Source: Bacilli bacterium (lineage in GTDB: Bacteria > Bacillota_I > Bacilli_A > RF39 > UBA660). From it: DNA of 54,781 bases. Where the stretch lies: NCBI GenBank assembly GCA_017433415.1, contig JAFRHI010000024.1, positions 1 to 54,781 on the forward strand, written 5' to 3'. Under the pieces are notes generated by a model. The model was not told where the DNA came from. It saw only the letters and a program-made list of their open reading frames with translations, and made no database searches. Within the stretch, counting starts at the first letter, position 1. Every line of letters begins with the position of its first letter. This document shows positions 15,872 through 24,945 of the stretch, piece by piece. The position numbers and the translations under genes are program-made.

Positions 15872-18685
15872 ATGGATGAAATAGTTATAAAAGGAGCCAG
15901 AGAAAACAATCTAAAGAATATCAATATTACACTACCAAAAAATAAATTGATTGTCATGACTGGCCTATCAGGAAGTGGTAAATCTTCTCTTGCTTTTGAC
16001 ACAATTTATGCCGAAGGTCAAAGAAGATATGTTGAAAGTCTGTCAGCTTATGCCAGACAATTTTTGGGTGGTTCAGAAAAACCTGATGTTGATTCAATAG
16101 AAGGACTATCACCAGCTATATCCATAGATCAAAAAACTACTAATAATAATCCAAGATCAACAGTTGGAACAGTAACAGAAATATATGATTATTTAAGACT
16201 AGTATTTTCAAGAGTAGGTGTACCATATTGCCCTAATCATAATATTCCTATATCTAGTCAAAGTATAGAAGAAATGACAAATAAAATAATGGAATATCCA
16301 CTAGGTACAAAAATGGTTATCTTATCACCAGTAGTTCATGGAGAAAAAGGAACTCATAAGGACTTATTAGACTCTCTTCGTAAAGATGGTTACGTTAGAG
16401 TACGAATAAATGGTGAAATGTATGACCTAAGTGAAGATATAAACCTAGAAAAAAATAAAAAAGATAAAATAGATGTTGTAATTGATCGAATAGCTTTAAA
16501 AGAAGAATCAAGGAGTAGATTATTTGAAGCCTTAGAACAAGCTACTAAATTGTCGAATGGTAAAGTAGTAGTTCAAATTTTGGGAGAAGATAAAAAAGAA
16601 TTAGTATTTTCAGAACAATTTGCTTGTCCACATTGTGAATTTTCCCTTCCAGAATTAGAACCAAGACTATTTAGTTTTAATGCTCCTTATGGTGCTTGCC
16701 CAGATTGCAAAGGACTAGGTGTAAAACTACAAATAGATGAAGAGTTATTAATACCAGATGAGAACTTATCATTAGCTGGTGGTGCCATAAAAACACTTAC
16801 GGATGATCCAGAAGCTATAGAATATATGGAATTAGAATGTTTATGTAAGCATTATAAAATTGATATGAATAAACCATGGTCAAAACTATCAAAAAAAGAT
16901 AAGAATTATATTTTATATGGTAGTGATGAACTAATAAGAATAAAATATTCAACTCGTGGTGGTATAAATAGAGATAAAGAAGATTTCTATGAAGGAATAA
17001 TAAATAGATTAGAAAGAAGATATATGAATACAACTTCCACTTGGATAAGAGATTGGTTAGAAAATTACATGGTAGAACATACTTGTGATACATGTCATGG
17101 TGCCAGGTTAAATGACAATGTTTTAGCAGTAAAATTAGGCAATAAAAATATCTTTGAAGTAACAGAAATGTCTATTAAAGATTTAATACCATTCTTTACT
17201 AATTTAAAATTAAGTGAAGAAAAGAAAGAAATAGCTAAACTAGTTATTAAAGAAATCCTTGATCGCCTAACTTTCTTATCAAATGTAGGTCTAGAATATC
17301 TAACACTAAGTCGTAGTGCTGGAACATTATCTGGAGGAGAAGCTCAAAGAATTCGCCTTGCTACTCAAATTGGATCTCACTTAACAGGTGTATTATATGT
17401 TTTAGATGAACCAAGTATTGGCCTTCATCAAAGGGACAATGAAAAATTAATTAAGTCACTACTTGAAATGCGTGATTTAGGAAATACACTTATTGTAGTA
17501 GAACATGATAGTGATACGATGTTGGCGAGTGACTACTTAGTTGATATCGGTCCAGGTGCCGGGGATGCTGGTGGTGAAGTTGTTGCTCAAGGTACACCAG
17601 AAGAAGTAATGAATAACGAAAACAGTATAACAGGTCAATACTTAAAAGGCAAAATGTGTATTGAAATTCCTAAAACAAGAAGAAAACAAACAAAAAAACT
17701 ATTAAAAATAAAAGGCGCAAAAGAAAATAATTTAAAAAATATTGATGTCGATATACCTCTAGGAACCTTTACGTGTGTAACTGGAGTTTCTGGAAGTGGA
17801 AAATCATCACTTATTAATGAAATATTATGTAAAGCTGTTTCTCAAAAAATATATAAGAGTAAAGAAAAACCAGGTAAATATGACAAAATATTAGGAATTG
17901 AGAATTTAGATAAAATAGTTGCGATATCTCAAAATCCTATTGGTAGAACACCAAGATCAAATCCTGCAACCTATACAAGTGTCTTTGATGATATAAGAAC
18001 ATTGTTTACTACAACAAAAGAAGCAAAAATGTATGGTTTTGAAAAAAATCGTTTTTCCTTTAATGTTAAGGGTGGTCGTTGTGAAGCTTGCCGCGGTGAT
18101 GGAGTTAAAAAAATAGAAATGCATTTCTTACCAGATGTTTATGTTCCATGTGAAGTATGCCATGGTACACGTTATAATAGAGAAACATTATCAATAAAAT
18201 ACAAAGGTAAAAATATTGCCGAAGTATTAGATATGCGTGTTACAGAAGCTTTAGCATTCTTTGAAAATGTACCTAAAATTAAGCATAAACTACAAGTTTT
18301 AGAAGATGTCGGTTTGGGGTACATAAAATTAGGACAAAGTGCTCCAACATTATCAGGTGGTGAAGCAGAACGTGTAAAACTAGCTAAAGAATTACAAAAG
18401 AAAGCTACTGGTAAAACACTATTTGTCTTAGATGAACCAACAACAGGATTACATACTGATGACATTAAGCGCTTGCTTGCAATTTTACAGAAAATAGTAG
18501 ATAATAAAGACACAGTAGTTGTAATTGAACATAACCTTGATGTTATAAAAGTAGCTGATTATATTATTGATTTAGGACCAGAAGGTGGCGATGGTGGTGG
18601 AACAGTAGTAGCCACAGGAACACCAGAAGAAGTTGCTAAAGTAAAAGAATCATATACAGGACAATTTTTAAATAAAATACTGTAG
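15872..18685 (+). CDS. uvrA: UvrABC system protein A
   Basis: The DNA-damage sensor ATPase of nucleotide excision repair. 937 residues, normal length. Two ABC modules: Walker A GLSGSGKSSL near 31-40 and GVSGSGKSSL near 640; signatures LSGGEAQRI and LSGGEAERV; Walker B VLDEPSIGLH and VLDEPTTGLH. Zinc modules are visible as CPHC...CPDC and CEAC...CEVC. The yvlD-like gene follows after 10 bp, so uvrA heads a run uvrA-yvlD-lgt-yvcK-whiA. Confidence 0.97.
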   Translation: MDEIVIKGARENNLKNINITLPKNKLIVMTGLSGSGKSSLAFDTIYAEGQRRYVESLSAYARQFLGGSEKPDVDSIEGLSPAISIDQKTTNNNPRSTVGTVTEIYDYLRLVFSRVGVPYCPNHNIPISSQSIEEMTNKIMEYPLGTKMVILSPVVHGEKGTHKDLLDSLRKDGYVRVRINGEMYDLSEDINLEKNKKDKIDVVIDRIALKEESRSRLFEALEQATKLSNGKVVVQILGEDKKELVFSEQFACPHCEFSLPELEPRLFSFNAPYGACPDCKGLGVKLQIDEELLIPDENLSLAGGAIKTLTDDPEAIEYMELECLCKHYKIDMNKPWSKLSKKDKNYILYGSDELIRIKYSTRGGINRDKEDFYEGIINRLERRYMNTTSTWIRDWLENYMVEHTCDTCHGARLNDNVLAVKLGNKNIFEVTEMSIKDLIPFFTNLKLSEEKKEIAKLVIKEILDRLTFLSNVGLEYLTLSRSAGTLSGGEAQRIRLATQIGSHLTGVLYVLDEPSIGLHQRDNEKLIKSLLEMRDLGNTLIVVEHDSDTMLASDYLVDIGPGAGDAGGEVVAQGTPEEVMNNENSITGQYLKGKMCIEIPKTRRKQTKKLLKIKGAKENNLKNIDVDIPLGTFTCVTGVSGSGKSSLINEILCKAVSQKIYKSKEKPGKYDKILGIENLDKIVAISQNPIGRTPRSNPATYTSVFDDIRTLFTTTKEAKMYGFEKNRFSFNVKGGRCEACRGDGVKKIEMHFLPDVYVPCEVCHGTRYNRETLSIKYKGKNIAEVLDMRVTEALAFFENVPKIKHKLQVLEDVGLGYIKLGQSAPTLSGGEAERVKLAKELQKKATGKTLFVLDEPTTGLHTDDIKRLLAILQKIVDNKDTVVVIEHNLDVIKVADYIIDLGPEGGDGGGTVVATGTPEEVAKVKESYTGQFLNKIL

Positions 18686-18695
18686 AGGTGAAAAA

Positions 18696-19121
18696 ATGCA
18701 TTTAATAATAAGAGAAAAAAACAAAGTCCGCTTAAATAGTTTTGTTGAATGGTTAATCTACATGTTTGGTTATACAATTGTCTTTATTCTAGTAACTAGC
18801 CTGTTTAAGTCAGTCATAATAGAAGAAAAGAGATTTTTTATTTGGTCATTCATTATAGTCTTAATTATTTCAATGTTAAACAAAACAATAAAACCAGTAT
18901 TGGTAACATTAACAATACCAATTACTGCTTTGACATTAGGATTATTTTATCCATTAATTAATGTCTTCATTTTAAAGTTAACAGATTGGATATTAAGATC
19001 CCATTTTGATATAAATAATTTCTTTGCTGCTTTTTTTATCGCAATTCTTTTATCAATTACTAATTTTATAGTTGAAAAAACAATTAAAAGATTAATAGAA
19101 AGGCTAAAGAAAAATGGATAG
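18696..19121 (+). CDS. YvlD-like phage-holin-family membrane protein
   Basis: A 141-residue protein with four hydrophobic segments and the family pattern NKTIKPVLVTLTIPITALT followed by GLFYPLINVFIL (Phage_holin_4_2 / YvlD). Despite the family name these are chromosomal membrane proteins, linked in Bacillus to envelope-stress loci. GAGGTG precedes the ATG. The 3' end overlaps lgt by 8 bp. No phage genes lie nearby. Confidence 0.8.
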   Translation: MHLIIREKNKVRLNSFVEWLIYMFGYTIVFILVTSLFKSVIIEEKRFFIWSFIIVLIISMLNKTIKPVLVTLTIPITALTLGLFYPLINVFILKLTDWILRSHFDINNFFAAFFIAILLSITNFIVEKTIKRLIERLKKNG

Positions 19122-19917
19122 TGTTCTCTTTGACTTTGGAATAATAGAGATAAAATGGTATTCTTTTTTAATTTTTTTAGGAATGCTTATTGCTTACTTT
19201 TTAATTAATAAAGAAGCAAAAAAGAAAAAATTACCTGATGAATACCTATCTGATATGTTCTTTTATGGTATTATTATAGGTATTTTAGGAGCTAGAATAT
19301 ACTATGTGTTATTTAATATTAGTTACTATCTCAATAATCCAGTAGAAATATTTATGATTTGGCATGGCGGTTTAGCAATCCACGGAGGAATAATAGCCGG
19401 CTTAATATTTTTAATAATCTATACTAAAAAGAAAAAAATAAATCTCTGGCTCTTATTAGATATAGTAGTAGTTGGTCTAATAATTGCTCAAGCAATAGGT
19501 CGTTGGGGTAATTTCTTTAATAGTGAAGCCTATGGAAGAATAGTAGATTTTAATACATTAAAAAATCTCCATATACCTCAGTTTATAATAAAGGGTATGT
19601 ATATTGACGGTGCCTATAGAGAACCAACTTTCTTATATGAATCTTTGTTTTCCTTCATCTGTTTTCTAGTTTTATTAATAGTTAGGAAAAACAAAAAACA
19701 AAAAACTGGTATATTAACCGCAATATATGTAATCTGGTATGGAATAGAAAGATTTTTTATTGAAATACTTAGATCTGATTCCTTAATGCTAGGTCCCATA
19801 AAAATAGCTCAAGTTATATCTATAATAGCCATTATCTTTGGTATTTGGCTAATTATTACAAGTATAAAGAAAAATAAATATTATGAAAAAGATAAAATAC
19901 TATATGGAGGTAAATAA
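19114..19917 (+). CDS. lgt: Prolipoprotein diacylglyceryl transferase
   Basis: Transfers diacylglycerol from phosphatidylglycerol to the lipobox cysteine of prolipoproteins. 267 residues, about seven TM helices. The family signatures are visible: WHGGLAIHGG near 83-93 and GRWGNFFNSEAYG near 129-141 (substrate-binding region), plus the late YGIERFFIE. It implies that the organism makes lipoproteins. The gene overlaps yvlD and ends 1 bp before yvcK, for which its last codons carry the GGAGG Shine-Dalgarno. Confidence 0.95.
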   Translation: MDSVLFDFGIIEIKWYSFLIFLGMLIAYFLINKEAKKKKLPDEYLSDMFFYGIIIGILGARIYYVLFNISYYLNNPVEIFMIWHGGLAIHGGIIAGLIFLIIYTKKKKINLWLLLDIVVVGLIIAQAIGRWGNFFNSEAYGRIVDFNTLKNLHIPQFIIKGMYIDGAYREPTFLYESLFSFICFLVLLIVRKNKKQKTGILTAIYVIWYGIERFFIEILRSDSLMLGPIKIAQVISIIAIIFGIWLIITSIKKNKYYEKDKILYGGK

Positions 19918-19918
19918 T

Positions 19919-20875
19919 ATGTATAAAAAAATAGTAGTCTTTGGTGGAGGTACTGGTATATCTTATTTATTAAAGGGTCTAAAAGACTTTCCAGTAGATA
20001 TTACAGCGGTAATAACTGTCTCTGATAATGGTCGCTCAACTGGTAAATTACGCAAAGAATTTCATACGCCAGCAGTTGGTGATATCAGAAAAGTAATTAC
20101 GCATTTATCACAAATAGATGAACCAATTAAAGATATGATGTCATATCGCTTTAAAACATCAAGTGATTTAGATGGTCATGCCGTAGGTAACTTAATGTTA
20201 ACTGCTCTTTTAGATATAACTGGTTCACTAAAAGATTCAATTGCTGCACTTAGTAAAATATTAGATGTTCGCCACACAGTTTTGCCAATTTCAGAAGAAG
20301 CCAATCTAACATTAATGGGACTTGATACAAATGGTAATATTATTGAAGGAGAAGAACAAATTACTATGGCACATCGCAAATTTGAAAAAATATTTTATAA
20401 GAAAGAACCTAAAGTTTTACCAGAAGTATTAACTGCGATAAAAAAAGCAGATTTAATAATATTTAGTATGGGTAGTTTATATACAAGTGTATTACCTAAT
20501 ATCATTTGTAAAGAGGTAAAAGAAGCTCTTAACAGCGCTAAAGCGCCTATAATGTATTTGTCAAACATTATGACTCAGCCAGGAGAAACAGATGGCTTTA
20601 GTGTGGGAGATCATGTAAAACTGATTGATAAATATTTAGATGACAAAAAAGTTAATGTTGTAATTGCTAGTAATACAAAAATATCCGAAAAAATGGCTAA
20701 AAAATATGAATCTGAAGAACAAAAAGATCCAGTATTAATCGATTATGAAGAATTAGAAAAAATGAACGTAGAATTAATAGAAGATGACTTAATAATTATT
20801 GATCATGATAATACTCTAAAGCATAACAGTTTAAAACTAAGTTCACTAATATTCTCATATCTAATGAGGAAGTAA
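19919..20875 (+). CDS. yvcK: YvcK/CofD-like protein (gluconeogenesis factor family)
   Basis: A 318-residue cytoplasmic protein starting MYKKIVVFGGGTGIS (Rossmann-like nucleotide-sugar binding loop). In Bacillus YvcK binds UDP-sugars and influences cell-wall precursor supply and growth on gluconeogenic carbon. The start at 19919 fits GGAGG; the frame continues upstream but inside lgt. whiA follows after 1 bp, the conserved yvcK-whiA pair. The rapZ gene that often precedes them is replaced by lgt here. Confidence 0.93.
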   Translation: MYKKIVVFGGGTGISYLLKGLKDFPVDITAVITVSDNGRSTGKLRKEFHTPAVGDIRKVITHLSQIDEPIKDMMSYRFKTSSDLDGHAVGNLMLTALLDITGSLKDSIAALSKILDVRHTVLPISEEANLTLMGLDTNGNIIEGEEQITMAHRKFEKIFYKKEPKVLPEVLTAIKKADLIIFSMGSLYTSVLPNIICKEVKEALNSAKAPIMYLSNIMTQPGETDGFSVGDHVKLIDKYLDDKKVNVVIASNTKISEKMAKKYESEEQKDPVLIDYEELEKMNVELIEDDLIIIDHDNTLKHNSLKLSSLIFSYLMRK

Positions 20876-20876
20876 A

Positions 20877-21815
20877 ATGTCTTTTACAGTAACAATCAAA
20901 GAAGAAATATCTAATATTGAAAATTCTAAATCAGAACTTATTGCTGAATTATCAGCATATATTAGAAATAATGGTGAAATTACTAGTAATTATATAAAAA
21001 TGACAACAGAAAACAAATTTACTGTTGATAGAGTTAATAAAACACTAAATATGCTATATAGTATAGATCCCGAAGTATCAATAATTAATAATGTTAATTT
21101 CAGCAAAAAAGATTTATACCAAATAAAAATAACAGAAAAAATCCCAATAATTTTACAAGATTTAGGAATAAGTGATGAAAACAATAAAAAATTAACTATT
21201 GTTCCAAATTATATAGTAGATGGTGATGAAGAAATAAGAGGATATCTAAGAGGAGCATTCTTAAGTTCAGGAAGTATTAATGATCCTAAAAAATCTAGAT
21301 ATCATATGGAATTGCTAATTGAATCACCAGAAGAATCAGTATTTATTCAAAAACTTTTAAATCTATATGACTTGAATGCTAAAATCTTAAATAGAGAAAA
21401 AGGATATATGATATACATAAAAGAAGCTGAAAAAATAAGTGATTTTCTAAGAATATTAGGTGCATCTAAAGCAGTTATGTATTTCGAAAATGTTCGAATT
21501 TATCGCGATCAAAAAAACAAAACCAATCGTCTTAATAATTGTGAACAAGCAAATATAGACAAAGTAATAGAAACGGCAAATAATCAACTAAAACAAATTA
21601 AAACAATAGAAGATAATGATGGTCTAACACTTATAGATGATAAAACCAAAGAAGCTTTAGAATATAGAAAAAAATACCCTGAAGCTTCTCTAAAAGAACT
21701 TGCTGAAATCATTTCGTTAGAGACAAATAAAAAAATAACCAAATCTGGATTGAATCATCGTATGCGTAAAATAAAAGAATTAGCTGAAAACTTTGAAAAA
21801 ATGCATAATAATTAA
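20877..21815 (+). CDS. whiA: DNA-binding protein WhiA
   Basis: A 312-residue protein with an N-terminal homing-endonuclease-like (LAGLIDADG-derived) fold, seen around RGAFLSSGSINDP (about 120-133), and a C-terminal helix-turn-helix ending in TKSGLNHRMRKIKELA. It affects division and chromosome segregation in Firmicutes and sporulation in Streptomyces. It is the last gene of the run from uvrA and ends in a terminator shared with the convergent clpP. Confidence 0.95.
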   Translation: MSFTVTIKEEISNIENSKSELIAELSAYIRNNGEITSNYIKMTTENKFTVDRVNKTLNMLYSIDPEVSIINNVNFSKKDLYQIKITEKIPIILQDLGISDENNKKLTIVPNYIVDGDEEIRGYLRGAFLSSGSINDPKKSRYHMELLIESPEESVFIQKLLNLYDLNAKILNREKGYMIYIKEAEKISDFLRILGASKAVMYFENVRIYRDQKNKTNRLNNCEQANIDKVIETANNQLKQIKTIEDNDGLTLIDDKTKEALEYRKKYPEASLKELAEIISLETNKKITKSGLNHRMRKIKELAENFEKMHNN

Positions 21816-21820
21816 ATAAA

Positions 21821-21847
21821 AAACATCTACTTAATTATAGGTGTTTT
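21821..21847. terminator. Bidirectional terminator between whiA and clpP
   Basis: AAACATCTA / TAGGTGTTT stem with one G-T pair and an 8-nt loop. The clpP stop codon (21831-21833, reverse) lies in the loop. Confidence 0.75.
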
Positions 21848-22421
21848 TATTTTTTATAATTTTATCAACTAATCCATATTTTATAGCCTCATCAGCTGAT
21901 AAATAATTATCCCTATCTGTATCAACTTCGATTACTTTAATACTTTTACCAGTACTTTTAGCAAGTATTTTATTAATTCTATTCTTTATATTTAAAATTC
22001 TTTCAGTAGCAATTTTAATATCACTAGCTTGTCCTTCACTTCTACCTAATACTTGATGAATCATAACATCGGCATTAGGCAAAATTAATCTTTTTCCTTT
22101 TTTACCACTTGCTAAAATAACAGCTGCCATACTAGCTGCAATTCCAAAACATATAGTTGAAACATCACTCTTAATATAGTTCATTGTATCATAAATTGCT
22201 AATCCACTAGTTACACTACCACCAATAGAATTAATATATAAATAAATATCATCATGATTAATAGAGTCTAAGTATAAAAGTTGAGCAATGACACTATTAC
22301 TCAAATCATCATTTATTTCTCCAGAAATAAAAATAATCCGTTCTTTTAATAACTTTGAAAAAATATCATAACTTCTTTCTCCATTTCTTTCTCTATCCAC
22401 AATTATTGGAATTAAATTCAT
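21831..22421 (-). CDS. clpP: ATP-dependent Clp protease proteolytic subunit
   Basis: The serine-protease chamber that works with Clp ATPases. 196 residues, normal length. The catalytic triad can be assigned: Ser97 in GIAASMAA, His122 in IHQVLG, Asp171 in DTDRDNY. The usual ASMGA is ASMAA here, a mild change next to the active serine. The promoter region holds a TATACT -10 on the reverse strand; only half of a CtsR-like GGTCAAA repeat was seen, so heat-shock control is not supported. Confidence 0.95.
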   Translation of the reverse strand: MNLIPIIVDRERNGERSYDIFSKLLKERIIFISGEINDDLSNSVIAQLLYLDSINHDDIYLYINSIGGSVTSGLAIYDTMNYIKSDVSTICFGIAASMAAVILASGKKGKRLILPNADVMIHQVLGRSEGQASDIKIATERILNIKNRINKILAKSTGKSIKVIEVDTDRDNYLSADEAIKYGLVDKIIKNKNTYN

Positions 22422-22486
22422 AAACTCACCTATAATTAGTATAATGTCAATAATAAAAATTATTCATATATTAATTTGACAAAATA

Positions 22487-22495
22487 TGCTATACT
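22487..22495 (+). promoter_or_regulatory. Promoter of the nucleoside kinase gene
   Basis: TGCTATACT extended -10, 24 bp before the GTG start; the -35 is weak. A TTGACA at 22476-22481 is too close to pair with this -10 and may serve another start. Confidence 0.5.
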
Positions 22496-22519
22496 GATAT
22501 TAACATAAGGGGTGATATT

Positions 22520-24175
22520 GTGATACAAACTGTAGAAGTCACTATTAACAATAAGAAGTACACTTATAGTAAGGATATTACCTTACAAGAAATAGGTGCT
22601 GAGCATCAAGCAGAATATAAGTATCCTATTCTTTTAGCTAGAGTAAATGGATCACTAAAAGAATTATCAAATAAAATATTAGAATCAGCTGAAATCGAAT
22701 TTTTAGATTTAACATCGAGAGAAGGTAACAGAACACATATTAGTGGTTTGATTTTTGTTATGCTTTATGCTGTCAAAAGATTATATGGAAAAAATGCCGA
22801 TATTAGAGTAATGCATTCGCTAGATAAAGGAGTCTACATTGAAACAACATTCAAATTATCAGGTGAAAGAGTTGAAGAAATAAAAGCTGCCATGCGTGAT
22901 ATTATTAAAAAGGATTTACCAATAACAAAGTTAACTATTGATAGACTAGAAGCAATCGATTATTTTAATAATACAGGTGATAAAACAAAAGCAGGAATTT
23001 TAGGATATAATATGAATACTTATATAACCCTATATAGACTAGGTAGTTTATATGATTATTTTTATGATTTAATGCCAACATCAACTTCAAAAGTAAAAGA
23101 TTTTGATTTAACATATGTAAAAGATAATGGTTTGACTCTAAGATTCCCAACAATTTATGTTACTGATAAAATTACTAGATATATTCATCATCCTCATATG
23201 TTTGATGTGTTCAAAGAGTATAAAGATTGGGCAAAGATAATTGGAATAGAAAACACAGTTGATTTAAATAGATTAGTATCTACAGGAAAAATAAGTGACT
23301 TAATTAAAATAGATGAAACGTTACAGAGTAATCGCTTATTAAACGTTGCAAAAGAAATAAATAGTAGGAAAAATGATGTAAAAATAGTATTAGTAGCTGG
23401 ACCTTCATCATCTGGGAAAACTACTACTTCAAGAAAATTATGTATGTATCTAGAAAGTTTTGGATTAAAACCAAGAGCACTAGGAATGGATGATTACTTT
23501 CTAAATCGTGAAGATACACCAAAAGACGCTGAAGGTAATTATGATTTTGAATGTTTAGAAGCTATTGATTTAAAACTATTTGATAAACAAGTTGCAGAAC
23601 TTTTATCTGGTAAAAAAATTACAACACCAGTATATAATTTCACTACTGGTAAAAAAGAATTTCGCAAAGAAATGCAATTAGGTGAAAAAGAAATAATCAT
23701 AATTGAAGGAATACATGCCCTAGATAGTAAAATCCTAACTAATATCCCACGTGAAAAAAAATACAAGATATATATTTCACCATTAACAGAATTAGGACTA
23801 GATAGTCATAATCGTATCTCAACTACAGATAATCGCCTATTAAGAAGAATAGCTAGAGACAATAGAACTCGAAATTATAGTGTTGAGCATACACTAAAAA
23901 ATTGGCCTAGTGTTAGAGCAGGTGAAGAAAAATATATTTTTCCATATCAAGATGAATCAGATGTTACTATAAATTCAGCAGCAATTTATGAAATAGGGGT
24001 TTTAAAAACATATGTAGAACCACTTCTATATTCTGTTGAAAGTACATCATCTTGCTACGAAGAGGCAAAAAGATTAATTAGATTCTTAAATTTATTCTTA
24101 CCAATACCAGCTGATGCAATTCCTCAAGATGCAGTAATTAGAGAATTTATAGGTGGCAGTTATTTCCATGAATAA
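22520..24175 (+). CDS. TGS-domain nucleoside (uridine-type) kinase
   Basis: A 551-residue fusion: a TGS-like domain (about 1-65), a region resembling the second additional domain of threonyl-tRNA synthetase (about 70-190), and a C-terminal P-loop phosphoribulokinase/uridine-kinase domain with GPSSSGKTTTS near 293-303 and IIIIEGIHAL further on. Such fusions are known in Clostridia and Bacilli, and the physiological substrate is uncertain. It lacks the catalytic core and anticodon domain of ThrRS, so it is not thrS. GTG start with GGGGTGAT as Shine-Dalgarno. The last codon and stop form the start of a 35-bp hairpin repeat. Confidence 0.87.
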   Translation: MIQTVEVTINNKKYTYSKDITLQEIGAEHQAEYKYPILLARVNGSLKELSNKILESAEIEFLDLTSREGNRTHISGLIFVMLYAVKRLYGKNADIRVMHSLDKGVYIETTFKLSGERVEEIKAAMRDIIKKDLPITKLTIDRLEAIDYFNNTGDKTKAGILGYNMNTYITLYRLGSLYDYFYDLMPTSTSKVKDFDLTYVKDNGLTLRFPTIYVTDKITRYIHHPHMFDVFKEYKDWAKIIGIENTVDLNRLVSTGKISDLIKIDETLQSNRLLNVAKEINSRKNDVKIVLVAGPSSSGKTTTSRKLCMYLESFGLKPRALGMDDYFLNREDTPKDAEGNYDFECLEAIDLKLFDKQVAELLSGKKITTPVYNFTTGKKEFRKEMQLGEKEIIIIEGIHALDSKILTNIPREKKYKIYISPLTELGLDSHNRISTTDNRLLRRIARDNRTRNYSVEHTLKNWPSVRAGEEKYIFPYQDESDVTINSAAIYEIGVLKTYVEPLLYSVESTSSCYEEAKRLIRFLNLFLPIPADAIPQDAVIREFIGGSYFHE

Positions 24176-24204
24176 AAAATATCCACAAAAACTGTGGATA
24201 TTTT
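24170..24204 (+). repeat. Stop-codon hairpin repeat, copy 2 (left of mazEF)
   Basis: 35 bp starting at GAATAA (Glu and stop of the kinase gene), then ATATCCACA / TGTGGATAT inverted arms and TTTT. It is 34/35 identical to 24826-24860, differing only in the loop (A versus G). It can act as an intrinsic terminator. Confidence 0.85.
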
Positions 24205-24207
24205 TAT

Positions 24208-24236
24208 TTGACAAAAGTCTATACAATGTATATACT
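24208..24236 (+). promoter_or_regulatory. mazEF promoter
   Basis: TTGACA (24208-24213), 17-nt spacer, TATACT (24231-24236): a consensus -35 with near-consensus -10, 17 bp before the mazE ATG. Confidence 0.85.
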
Positions 24237-24237
24237 T
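24215..24237. promoter_or_regulatory. Putative MazE operator
   Basis: A 23-bp imperfect palindrome centred at 24226, AAGTcTATACA-a-TGTATAtACTT, with 10 of 11 arm positions paired. It covers the spacer and -10, where a MazE/MazEF complex would block transcription. Autoregulation is inferred from the family. Confidence 0.65.
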
Positions 24238-24253
24238 ATTGTGAGGTGACACA

Positions 24254-24496
24254 ATGGAATTAAAATTACAAAAATGGGGTAATTCATATGGAATAAGAAT
24301 ACCTAATGTATATTTAAAATCCTTAAATATAAAACCTAGTGATAATTTGATTATTGAACAAAATGACAATAAAATTATTATTTCTAAATCAAATAAACAA
24401 AAAATTTCTCTTTCTGAAAAATTTAAAAACTATAAAGGTGACAATTTAACAAAAGATTTTGAATGGGACAATCCAGTAGGTGATGAGTTATGGTAA
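24254..24496 (+). CDS. mazE: MazE-type antitoxin (AbrB/SpoVT fold)
   Basis: An 80-residue protein opening MELKLQKWGNSYGIRIP, the swapped-hairpin DNA-binding domain of MazE/AbrB proteins, with an acidic, probably disordered C-terminal tail that would wrap MazF. AGGTGA precedes the ATG. It overlaps the toxin gene by 7 bp. The strong promoter and overlapping palindrome fit the usual autorepressed toxin-antitoxin operon. Confidence 0.9.
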   Translation: MELKLQKWGNSYGIRIPNVYLKSLNIKPSDNLIIEQNDNKIIISKSNKQKISLSEKFKNYKGDNLTKDFEWDNPVGDELW

Positions 24497-24831
24497 AAAA
24501 ATATATACCAAAACAAGGAGATATTATATATCTTGATTTAAACCCTACTAAAGGTCATGAACAAAGAGGAAAAAGACCTGCTATAGTCGTTAGTATTAAT
24601 GTTTTTAATGAACATACTAATATGGTAATGGTCTGTCCAATTACTAGTAATACAAAAGAATTTCCAACTCATCATGTTTTAGAAGACACTAAAAAAATAA
24701 AAGGATCAGTACTATGTGAACATATTAGAAGTATTGATTATATGACTAGAAATGTTTCTTTTATAGAAAAGGCGAGTCAAAATGATTTATTAAGTGTAAT
24801 TATGCTAATAAATGCTTCTCTAGAGGAATAA
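24490..24831 (+). CDS. mazF: MazF/PemK-type mRNA interferase toxin
   Basis: A 113-residue endoribonuclease of the MazF family: GDIIYLDLNPTKGHEQRGKRP near the start (conserved loop and catalytic Arg), VCPITSNTK in the middle and an SxDxxxR-like SIDYMTRN. All landmarks look intact, so the toxin is probably active. The cleavage sequence cannot be predicted. The mazEF pair lies between two nearly identical 35-bp repeats, suggesting arrival as a cassette. Confidence 0.93.
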   Translation: MVKKYIPKQGDIIYLDLNPTKGHEQRGKRPAIVVSINVFNEHTNMVMVCPITSNTKEFPTHHVLEDTKKIKGSVLCEHIRSIDYMTRNVSFIEKASQNDLLSVIMLINASLEE

Positions 24832-24860
24832 AAAATATCCACAAAAGCTGTGGATATTTT
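24826..24860 (+). repeat. Stop-codon hairpin repeat, copy 3 (right of mazEF)
   Basis: Same 35-bp unit as at 24170-24204, starting with GAATAA (last Glu and stop of mazF), then the ATATCCACA / TGTGGATAT arms and TTTT. It is the likely terminator of mazEF. Confidence 0.85.
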
Positions 24861-24896
24861 CTTTACGCCAAAATCTGTAAAAAATAGTAGGTATTC

Positions 24897-24925
24897 TTGA
24901 AAGAAAATTAAGAACTCTTTATAAT
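24897..24925 (+). promoter_or_regulatory. gapA promoter
   Basis: TTGAAA (24897-24902), 17-nt spacer, TATAAT (24920-24925), 20 bp before the ATG, with AAGGAGGG between. A strong vegetative promoter. Confidence 0.85.
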
Positions 24926-24945
24926 GAAAATAAGGAGGGATATAA

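Noticed and set aside
18696-19121. Prophage marker because of the holin family name
   Set aside because: The protein is the chromosomal YvlD type; no endolysin, capsid or integrase gene is nearby.
22520-24175. Threonyl-tRNA synthetase fragment
   Set aside because: The N-terminal TGS/SAD-like part is fused to a kinase domain with an intact P-loop; such fusions are a known family of their own.
24170-24860. attL/attR of an integrated element around mazEF
   Set aside because: No integrase or transposase is inside, and the repeats are themselves terminators at gene ends.
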